Assembly: GCA_035048485.1 (NCBI GenBank)
Contig: CM068589.1
Span: 1,043,001 to 1,107,000 of the forward strand
DNA: 64,000 nucleotides
Direction of reading: 5' to 3'
Source of the DNA: Pteria penguin
Lineage: Eukaryota > Mollusca > Bivalvia > Pterioida > Pteriidae
Below the pieces are notes generated by a model. It was not told the origin of the DNA. It made no database searches and saw only the letters and a list, made by a program, of their open reading frames with translations. Of the stretch, positions 36,501-48,500 are shown in pieces. The position numbers and the translations under genes are program-made. Positions within the stretch are counted from its first letter, which is position 1, and each line of letters opens with the position of its first letter.

Positions 36501-39500
36501 CCCACAGTGAATACCTCAGTGACTGAGGGGCACAGAAATGAACACCTTCCTCCCACAGTGTATACCTCAGTGACTGAGGGGCACAGAAATGAACACCTTC
36601 CTCCCACAGTGTATACCTCAGTGACTGAGGGGCACAGAAATGAACATGCTCCTCCCACAGTGTATACCTCAGTGACTGAGGGGCACAGAAATGACACCCT
36701 CCTCCCACATTGTATACCTCAGTGACTGTTCACAGGGTATTGAAATATAATAAATATGTAATACAGATAAAAGTTGATAGATTTATTACAAAGTTTATAT
36801 GATAGTTCACGTTTATACTATTAAAGTTGCTTTCAATATTGTCAAAAAGTCAATTCAACAAATTTAGTTATCCTTGTTGCTATTTATTCATTAACAATAA
36901 CCTTTGTGTAATAAATACTGCATTTGCTGAAAGTTACCTGTTGCCATGGTTACTGTACCAGCATTGTACTGTTGAACATCGTCATGGTAACTCATTCTAG
37001 GTTTGTGAAGAGTTACAGCTAACAACATATGAGTTAAACGTAGACAAACTTGACGTCCATGCCGTAAGTGCCATCATACCAAATACTGGATATTGTCATC
37101 TCAAGTCACATGACTGTCATGTGACCATCATGTGATATGCACTAGAAGATCTTCTTTGTTAAAGATCACGGGTTATACATAGATACACAAAAAAAAAATA
37201 CATTTAACAAAGGAGTAAGGAGATCAAATGATTTTAATAATTTTAGTTCTTAATTCTGTTATTGAAATTTATTAATGATAGCAGAAATTTTGTAAAGTTT
37301 ACTGATGAAAAGGATTTTTAAAAAAATTGAAAAATATTTTTTCTGCATATTTCCGTGGATCTTAACTTTGTTAGGAAATTCATGATCTTTTGCAAGGGAA
37401 CTCTTCTTTCAAATTGGTTTTAGCAGGTGATATATTCAGTGGAATTGCTTTTACTAAAAAGAAAGTAACGTTTTTTTCATTTAAAATCTATGGTATTGGT
37501 CGAGAAAGAAAACTTTTCTCCTGGAAGCACCTGCTTAAACTCACTAATAAATAAACACATATAGTGCTGAAGCCTTTATAACTTGCTATCAAAATGAAAT
37601 CGTTACTTATAAAGCTTTTTATTTTCCCATCAAAAAGAAACTAGTGAATGTAGCATTTTGTAGGGTTTAAAGCATTTTGATAGTCCACCCATTTTTCCCT
37701 CTCGTCTTGTTATAAGGGATTTTACCTTATTTCTTAACACTGTGGGTTCTGCAAAAAATCTGTCTCGCAAAGTTTAACACATTTTATTTTAAATAATTTT
37801 TAAATATATCGGTAATCTATAGTCTGTGATATTCGCAGGTCTGGAAAGGAGGGGGGATGTAATGCTTAAAGCATGTTCTGAGGGCTATACTGGGAAGTAC
37901 CTTGTATCCTTGGGTACCAGTTTTCATCGATTTACCACAAATTACAGGTACCTGAGTTCAATTTCACGGATTGCACCTCTGACTGAAAGAAAGATAGACA
38001 TCTCGAGGTATAATCCATGAACTACGATGCTGTAAAATTATGACGCAGAAAAACTGTGATTTATATAATGAATCGATTGTCCTTCTAATTCATTTAATCA
38101 AACAATGGAAATTTGATAGCAGTGACTTATCTTAAAGTTTATCCAACAATAACACACCCGTACCGAATACACACCCGTACCGAATACACACCCGTACCGA
38201 ATACACACCCGTACCGAATACACACCCGTACCGAATACACACCCGTACCGAATACACATACGTGTACCGAATACACACCCGTACCGAATACACATACGTG
38301 TACCGAATACACACCCGTACCGAATACACATACGTGTACCGAATACACACCCGTACCGAATACACATACGTGTACCGAATACACACCCGTACCGAATACA
38401 CACCCGTACCGAATACATCTTGCATACGTGTAAGATTTATCAGTCCCTGCTGTGACGTTATGACTATGTGATTACGAGGTGGAAATGGCCTTCAGTCTCA
38501 GGCAAAGGTGTAAAATAATATTGTAGCTTACATCAAAACTTGATTTTTTAAATAATATTTATAATATCATAACTTGTGGGCTCAAGCAAACACCACAACC
38601 TAGAATATTGGATACACACCAAAAGCATTTCTCAGGTAGTCATTCTTTATTAGCAATGGTAACCCTATCACCCTAACTAAGTATATGATTTCCACCTTTG
38701 GTAGCTAGTTGTACAAGCTTCATTCCACTAAATATTTTGCATGCTGCATGCTCGTCCATCTTGTGCGTCATTTTATTTATTTTGCTCAGGTGTTTAACAG
38801 CCTTGACCTTTCACCTTATGACCTCAGTGTGGACAGACTCGATGTACATGCGGTAAGCTTCTCCTGATTACTTTCGTCGTGATTTACCCGTTTTTCCAGT
38901 CAGGATAAATCAGACTCTTTTCTTTATCAGGTGTGATGTTGAGTGTTTACATATCACGTTTTGTAATACTATGAAAGTTTTTTAAAACTCACCTGAAAGT
39001 AAATGCCATTAAATGGTTAAAGGTTTTTTGGATATATCTATGTAATGAACACTTTATGGCATCATGTGTTAGGGCAGTGCTGCATGGATTGTGATAAAAA
39101 GTTAAAATGAAGGATATGTAAAACCTGTCTAGAGAGACCTGAGGTAAGGTTTACTGGTATATCTACCTGTGTAGAGAGACCTGAGGTAAGGTTTACTGGT
39201 ATATCTACCTGTGTAGAGAAATGTGAGGTAAGGTTTACTGGTATATCTACCTGTGTAGAGAGACCTGAGGTAAGGTTTACTGGTACATCTACCTGTGTAA
39301 AGAGACCTGATGTAAGGTTTACTGGTATATCTACCTGTGTAGAGAGACCTGAGGTAAGGTTTACTTGCATATCTACCTGTGTAGAGAGACCTGAGGTAAG
39401 GTTTACTGGTATATCTACCTGTGTAGAGAGACCTTGGGTAAGGTTTACTGGTACATCTTCCTGTATAGAGAGACCTGGGGTAAGGTTTACTGGTATATCT

Positions 39501-42500
39501 ATCATGTAGAGAGACCTGGGGTAAGGTTTACTGGTATATCTACCTGTGTAGAGAGACCTGAGGTAAGGTTTACTGGTATATCTACCTGTGTAGAGAGACC
39601 TGAGGTAAGGTTAACTGGTATATCTACCAGTGAAGAAAGACCTGAGGTAAGGTTTACTGGTATATCTACCAGTGTAGAGAGACCTGAGGTAAGGTTTACT
39701 GGTATATCTACCTGTGTAGAGAGACCTGATGTAAAGTTTACTGGTATATCTACCTGTGTAGAGAGACCTGAGGTAAGGTTTACTGGTATATCTACCTGTG
39801 TAGAGAAATGTGAGGTAAGGTTTACTGGTATATCTACCTGTGTAGAGAGACCTGAGGTAAGGTTTACTGGTACATCTACCTGTGTAAAGAGACCTGAGGT
39901 AAGGTTTACTGGTATATCTACCTGTGTAGAGAGACCTGAGGTAAGGTTTACTTGCATATCTACCTGTGTAGAGAGACCTGAGGTAAGGTTTACTGGTATA
40001 TCTACCTGTGTAGAGAGACCTTGGGTAAGGTTTACTGGTACATCTTCCTGTATAGAGAGACCTGGGGTAAGGTTTACTTGTACATCTACCTGTGTAGAGA
40101 GACCTGGGGTAAGGTTTACTGGTACATCTACCTGTGTAGAGAGACCTGAGGTAAGGTTTACTGGTATATCTACCTGTGTAGAGAGACCTGAGGTAAGGTT
40201 TCCTTTTATGTCTACCTGTGTAGAGAGACCTGAGGTAAGGTTTACTGGTATATCTACCTGTGTAGAGAGACCTGAGGTAAGGTTTACTGGTATATCTACC
40301 TGTGTAGAGAGACCTGAGGTAAGGTTTACTGGTATATCTACCTGTGTAGAGAGACCTGATATAAAGTTTACTGGTATATCTACTTGTGTAGAGAGATCTG
40401 AGGTAAGGTTTACTGGTATATCTACCTGTGTAGAGAGACCTGAGGTAAGGTTTTCTTGTATATCTACCCGTGTAGAGAGACCTTGGGTAAGGTTTACTGG
40501 TATATCTACCTGTGTAGGGAGACCTGAGGTAAGGTTTACTGGTATATCTACCTGTGTAGAGAGACCTGAGGTAAGGTTAACTGGTATATCTACCTGTGTA
40601 GAGAGACCTGGGGTAAGGTTTACTGGTATATCTACCTGTGTAGAGAGACCTGAGGTAAGGTTTACTGGTACATCTATCTGTGTAGAGAGACCTGATGTAA
40701 AGTTTACTGGTATATCTACCTGTGTAGAGAGACCTGATGTAAAGTTTACTGGTATATCTACCTGTGTAGAGAGACCTGAGGTAAAGTTTACTGGCATATC
40801 TACCTGTGTAGAGAGACCTGAGGTAAGGTTTACTTGTAGGTGATATTTATTGGCAGTACAGTCACTACATATGGAATATAAATTTTCATTCTCCAGATCG
40901 GGGGCATATTGTTTTTGTCCTGTCTGTCTGTTTGTTTGTCTGTTTTAACCTTGGGCATAACTTCTGAACGTGAGGAATAGAGACTTCATATTTAACATGC
41001 ACACTCAGCTAATGAAGCCCTTTAAAATGACACCAAGGTTGATGACCTTTTGACATTGACAATGACCTTCATGCTAAAAAAAACTTTTTCGACTTTGTTG
41101 CCGCTGGAGGCATTACTGTTTCACAAACACAGCTTGTTGATATTGTTTTGTAGTATCTAATTAGATTTAATTATACATCCAAATACATGTCTACAAATCA
41201 GTTTGCTTTTTTCTGTTTTTATTTTATTTTTGATTCAACATATAAAAAATTTGTCTGAGATGTACTTATTTTACTTTGTATATGTCATCCCCTAGTATAT
41301 AGTCTATTGAAGCCTTGATGACCTTGTAGGGTAATGTTAAAGACTGATGACCTTGTATGGTAGTTTTGAAGCCTTGATGACCTTGTAGGGACATGTTGAA
41401 GCCTTGATTACCTTGTAGGGTAATGTTGAAGTCTTGATGACCTTGTAGGGTAATGTTGAAGCCTTGATGAACTTGTTGGGTAATGTTAAAGCCTCGATGA
41501 CCTTGTAGGGTAATGTTGAAGCCTTGATGACCTTGTAAGGTAATGTTGAAGCCTCAATGACCTTGTAGGGTAATGTTGAAGCCTCGATGACCTTGTAGGG
41601 TAATGTTGAAGCCTTAATGACCTTGTAAGGTGATGGTGAAGCCTTAATGACCTTGTAAGGTAATGTTAAAGCCTTGATGACCTTGTAGGGTAATGTTGAA
41701 GCCTTGATGACCTTGTAGGGTAATGTTGAAGCCTTGATGACCTTGTAGGGTAATGTTGAAGCCTTGATGACCTTGTAAGGTAATGTTGAAGCCTCAATGA
41801 CCTTGTAGGGTAATGTTGAAGCCTCGATGACCTTGTAGGGTAATGTTGAAGCCTTGATGACCTTGTAAGGTGATGTTGAAGCCTTAATGACCTTGTAAGG
41901 TAATGTTAAAGCCTTGATGACCTTGTAGGGTAATGTTGAAGCCTTGATGACCTTGTAGGGTAATGTAAAAGCCTTGATGACCTTGTAGGATAACGTTGAA
42001 GCCTTGATGACCTTGTAGGGTAATGCCTTCCTCTAGAACTCTCGGTATGGTTATGGCCAAAGTGTATTTTGCTTTATGTAAATGTAAATCTCTGACAGTG
42101 TGATAGCTATAGGCCAATACCTAACTCTGGAACTCTGAGTTAAGTTTTTGCCAGAGACTAGAGGTTTCTTTGCCTTACTCTGAATGGTTTTTGTCAAAGA
42201 AAAGAGCCCAAATAGACATTTTGAACTCAATAGTAGCTTTTGCCATGAACGAAAGGATTTAGTGCGTAAATACACTAAAGCTTATATCTGGAGCCCCACG
42301 TATACTAAGGTTTTTACTAGACTAAATCTTTCTCTGTTTGGTGCCCAAAGTGACCAAGACTGTCTCCTAAACTCCTAGTTAGGATTTTACTAGAGATAAG
42401 AGGATTTGGTGCCCTTCAAAAAAGTTTTTGCTAAAGACTAGGTGATGGTGTGCTCAAGTAGACTAATGTCTTCCTCTGGAACTCTCTGTAACGTTATTGC

Positions 42501-45500
42501 CAGAGACTATATTATCTTGTGCTAAGATAGACTAGGTGATGGTGTGCTCAAGTAGACTAATGTCTTCCTCTGGAACTCTTTGTAACGTTTTTGCCAGAGA
42601 CTATGTCATCTTGTGCTCAGATAGTCTAAGGCCTCTTTCTTTAACAAGTCTGTGAGGTTTTTGCCAGACATTTGACGATTTGGTTCCATGGACTAGAGTA
42701 TTTGTTGCCCAAGTTGTCTAAGGCAACTCTCTGCACCACTTTTTGAGGTTTTTGCCAAAGATTAGAGAATTCAGTGCCCGAATAGCCGAAGGCCTCTCTC
42801 TGGAACTCTGTCAGGTTTTTTTCTGCAGACCAGAGGATTAGGTGCCCAAATAGATTAGGACCTCTACCTGGAAGCTTTCTGTTAGGTTTTGACCAGAGAC
42901 TAGAGTGTTTGGTTTCACTTTCAGCATATCAGGTAAAATTATCGGCGTTTGTCATTATATAACAAAGAAACGTATTGCAGTTTGTTCCTTACTTCAGACA
43001 GTTTCAAGATTTCAAACTCATTTTACATCATTGTCATTATTGTTATCAAAGCACTTTAAACACAAAATTAATAAAGGATTTTATATGATTTACAGAGAGT
43101 AAATAGTTGGCTTACTGAGAGTAAATATATATGGCTTATATAGAAAATACATGGTTTATAGAGTAAATATATACACTTACAGGACAGGAATACTTTTCAT
43201 CGATTTGACAAGTTCAATGCCAAGTATAATCCTATCGGAGAGAGTCGGTTACGAGAAATCTTCATTAAGACAGATAATCACATAAATGGAAGATACTTTG
43301 CCCACGTCATCAAGGTGAGTGAAAATATGTCATCAAGGTGAGTGAAAATATGTCATTATACCCAGATGAAGTTAAGGCTAGTACTCTGTTTCACTAACTG
43401 TCGTAAGTGAACCTGTAAACGTAGTTAATGAAAATGTGTTTCACTAAAAATCGTAAAATTGATCGTGCTAGGTTATGTGAAGTACGAATTCGTAGTTAAT
43501 CCAGTAAACACCGCATTTACGGAATCAGTTTTGGTAACGTCAGTGAAGCGAGCTACAGCACACTGTAAGGATAGGACAGACACTGTGTGTCTTAGAATTG
43601 CATTTAATGGTTCAGGCCTCCTAACATCTAATATTACACCTGGTTAGTTCCACCCCATCCATAATGGTTCAGGCCTCCTAACATCTAGTATTACACCTAG
43701 TGAGTTCCACTCCATCCATAATGGTTCTGGCCTCATAACATCTAATATTACACCTGGTGACTTCCACCCCATCCATAATGGTTCTGGCCTCCTAACATCT
43801 AATATTACACCTGGTGAGTTCCACCCCATCCATAATGGTTCTGGCCTCCTAACATCTAATATTACACCTGGTGAGTTCCACCCCATCCAAAATCTTTAGA
43901 TATTACAGCAAAGACATGAATGGCAGGCTTGATTTAGTGGTTAAGCAATTAGTATTTTGTGCAGGGTTTACTTCCCAGATTTCACCATAATGTTATAGAG
44001 TTTGGTTAAAAGTTATTGAATGTGATGCACAACACCTATGAACCAATCAGTCAACAACAAAGTGTTCATTTACAAGTATCACATGTAGTCATTGTAAGAT
44101 ATTCTAAATGCCACTACACCTACAGGTGTTAACATTGTCATTCTGTTATTACTACACCAAACAGGTGCTCTCTGATTACATCCCACCTTATAGCAGGTGC
44201 TCCTAAACACTATAGTTCCTTATGTCACTAAATTCTGTTCACCAACTTATAGCAGATGCTCACAAACATTTTGGTTCCTTATATCACTAAATACTGGCCA
44301 CCACCTTATAGCAGGTGCTCCAAAATACTGTGGTTCCTTATTTCACTAAATACTGGCCACCACCTTATAGCAGTTGCTCCAAAATACTGTGGTTCTTTAT
44401 ATCACTAAATACTGGCCACCACCTTATAGCAGGTGCTCCCAGATACTGTGGTTCCTTATTTCACTAAATACTGGCCACCACCTTATAGCAGTTGCTCCAA
44501 AATACTGTGGTTCCTTATATCACTAAATACTGGCCACCACCTTATAGCAGGTGCTCCGAAATACTGTGGTTCCTTATATCACTAAATACTGGCCACCACC
44601 TTATAGTGGTTGCTTCCAAATACTGTGGTTCCTTATATCACTAAATACTGGCCACCACCTTATAGCAGGTGCTCTCAAAATATTGTGGTTCTTTATATCA
44701 CTAGATACTGGCTTCCACCTTATAGCAGGTGCTCTCAAAATACTGTGGCAATCTAATTAAAATCAGATCTTTTCATATCGCTATGATACTCTCCGCTAGA
44801 AAAGTACTGTGGTTCCTTATATCACTAAATACTGGCCACCACCTTATAGCAGGTGCTCCAAAATACTGTTGTTCCTTATATCACTAAATACTAGCCACCA
44901 CAATATAGCTGAAATTAAAATCCAGCTGTGATATTATGTACTAAACAACAAACGTTCTCACAAGTTTCTGTTTTAGAGGTTAGAAGGACTTTAGACTTCA
45001 TTCAACAAATGTGAGATGACTTGATATAATTCTGTGTCTTGCCTTAATCTTGTGTCGCCATTCAGTCAGTCCGTCTTAAGCTATTTCTTATTCTCGATGG
45101 TCATACTTTTACATGAAGTAATGATGCCTGACTGATTACAGGAAGTTATTTCTTATTCTCGATGGTCATACTATTACATGAAGTAATGATGCCTGACTGA
45201 TTACAGGAAGTTATTTCTTATTCTGGATGGTCATACTATTACATGAAGTAATGATGCCTGACTGATTACAGGAAGTGTTATAGGACCTGAATGGTCATAC
45301 TATTACATAAAGTAATGATGCCTGACTGATTACAGGAAGTGTTATATGACCTGAATGGTCATACTATTACATGAAGTAATGATGCCTGACTGATTACAGG
45401 AAGTGTTATAGGACCTGAATGGTCATACTATTACATGAAGTAATGATGCCTGACTGATTACAGGAAGTGTTATAGGACCTGAATGGTCATACTATTACAT

Positions 45501-48500
45501 GAAGTAATGATGCCTGACTGATTACAGGAAGTGTTAGAGGACCTGGAGGAGAGCAAGTACCAGAATGCTGAGTATCGTCTCTCTATATATGGCCGTTCTC
45601 GAGACGAGTGGGACAAACTGGCAGCGTGGGCCATCGATAATAAAGTATACTCAGACAATGTACGATGGATGGTGCAGATTCCCAGACTATAGTAAGTGTT
45701 ATTATAGAGGAACAACAGATTCCCAGACTGTAGTAAGTGTTTTTATAGAGAACAACAGATTCCCAGACTGTAGTAAGTGTTATTATAGAGAACAACAGAT
45801 TCCCTGACTATAGTAAGTGTTATTATACAGGAACAACAGATTCCCTGACTATAGTAAGTGTTGTTATAGAGGAACAACAGATTACCTGACTATAGTAAGT
45901 GTTGTTATAGAGGAACAACAGATTACCTGACTATAGTAAGTGTTGTTATAGAGGAACAACAGACTCCCTGACTATGGTAAGTGTTGTTATAGAGGAACAA
46001 AAGATTCCCTGACTATAGTAAGTGTTGTTATAGAGGAACAACAGACTCCCTGACTATGGTAAGTGTTGTTATAGAGGAACAACAGATTACCTGACTATGG
46101 TAAGTGTTGTTATAGAGGAACAACAGATTCCCTGACTATGGTAAGTGTTGTTATAGAGGAACAACAGATTCCCTGACTATGGTAAGTGTTGTTATAGAGG
46201 AACAACAGATTCCCTGACTATAGTAAGTGTTATTAAAGAGGAACAACAGATTCCCTGACTATATTAAGTGTTATTATAGAGGAACAACAGATTCCCTGAC
46301 TATAGTAAGTGTTATTATAGAGTAACAACAGATTACCTGACTATAGTAAGTGTTGTTATAGAGGAACCACAGATTACCTGACTATAGTAAGTGTTGTTAT
46401 AGAGGAACGACAGATTCCCTGACTATGGTAAGTGTTGTTATAGAGGAACAACAGATTCCCTGACTATAGTAAGTGTTGTTATAGAGGAACAACAGATTCC
46501 CAGACTATAGTAAGTGTTATTATAGAGGAACAACAGATTCCCTGACTATAGTAAGTGTTGTTATAGAGGAACAACAGATTCCCTGACTATAGTAAGTGTT
46601 GTTATAGAGGAACAACAGATTCCCAGACTATAGTAAGTGTTATTATAGAGGAACAACAGATTCCCTGACTATAGTAAGTGTTATTATAGAGGAACAACAG
46701 ATTCCCTGATTATAGTAAGTGTTATTATAGAGGAACAACAGATTTCCTGACTGTAGTAAGTGCTATTACAGAGGAACAACAGATTCCCGGACTACAGTAA
46801 GTGTTATTATAGAAGAACAACAGATTCCCTGACTATAGTAAGTGTTATTACAGAGGAACAACAGATTCCCTGACTATGGTAAGTGTTGTTATAGAGGAAC
46901 AACAGATTCCCTGACTATAGTAAGTGTTATTATAGAGGAACAACAGATTCCCTGACTATAGTAAGTGTTATTATAGAGGAACAACAGATTCCCTGACTAT
47001 GGTAAGTGTTGTTATAGAGGAACAACAGATTCCCTGACTATAGTAAGTGTTGTTATAGAGGAACAACAGATTTCCTGACTATAGTAAGTGTTGTTATAGA
47101 GGAACAACAGATTCCCTGACTATAGTAAGTGTTGTTATAGAGGAACAACAGACTCCCTGACTATGGTAAGTGTTGTTATAGAGGAACAACAGATTACCTG
47201 ACTATAGTAAGTGTTATTATAGAGTAACAACAGATTCCCTGACTATAGTAAGTGTTATTACAGAGGAATAACAGATTCCCTGACTATAGTAAGTATTGTT
47301 ATAGAGAAACAGCAAATTCCCAGACTGTAGTGTTATTATAGAGTAACAACAAATTCCCTGACTATAGTAAGTGTTGTTATAGAGAAACAACAGATTCCCT
47401 GACTATAGTAAGTGTTATTACAGAGGAACAACAGATTCCCTGACTATAATAAGTGTTGTTATAGAGGAACAACAGATTCCCTGATTATAGTAAGTGTTAT
47501 TATAGAGTAACAACAGATTCCCTGACTATAGTAAGTGTTGTTATAGAGGAACAACAGATTCCCTGACTATAGTAAGTGTTGTTATAGAGGAACAACAGAT
47601 TACCTGACTATGGTAAGTGTTGTTATAGAGGAACAACAGATTACCTGACTATGGTAAGTGTTGTTATAGAGGAACAACAGATTCCCTGACTATGGTAAGT
47701 GTTGTTATAGAGGAACAACAGATTCCCTGACTATAGTAAGTGTTATTATAGAGTAACAACAGATTCCCTGACTATAGTAAGTATTGTTATAGAGGAACAA
47801 CAGATTCCCTGACTATAGTAAGTGCTATTATAGAGGAACAACAGACTCCGAGATGACAGATGATGTGTTAGAGTTACTGTTTATAATATGTAATATATTC
47901 TCTGAGTTGTACTTACAAAGAATTGGAAAAATAAAGACGTGAAAATTACCGAACATGGTTTAGAATGTCATTCATTATGATGATCATCCAGTGTATCTGC
48001 TGAGGCGATATGTACTATCTGGAAGATCTATTTCCTTCCTCCAACAAAAGCAGGCCTCTGACATGAATGTTAAATAATACTTGTGTTTTGTTTAATATAT
48101 GAACTAATTCATATATATATTGTGTGTGTTGTCCCACAGAGATTAATATACACATTGTGATAAACAAAAACAGGATGAGTCTATTTAACCTAAACAGGGG
48201 TGGCAGGTTGTGCTAACAAGCTTTTAATATCTCATTTTTTCGACTCCTGACTAGACCTATATCATGATAAATAAAATAGTTTATTTTGGAGATCACTAAA
48301 CCTTACTGTGTGGTATTAATACTGTGGGATAGTATAATAGTTTGTATAATGGTTGTTATTTCACATCTTTTTCAATAACTTTCAGTGACATCTACAAGAG
48401 TAACAAGCTGATTAAGAATTTTCAGAACATCCTGGAGAATGTGTTCTTGCCATTATTCGAGGTCACCAGGGACCCCAAATCACACCCCAAACTACATGCT

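Noticed and set aside
39434..40843. 469-codon + frame and 431-codon - frame
   Set aside because: Both are read-through of a 42-bp minisatellite whose unit lacks stops; both strands are equally open, and the region lies inside an AMPD intron.
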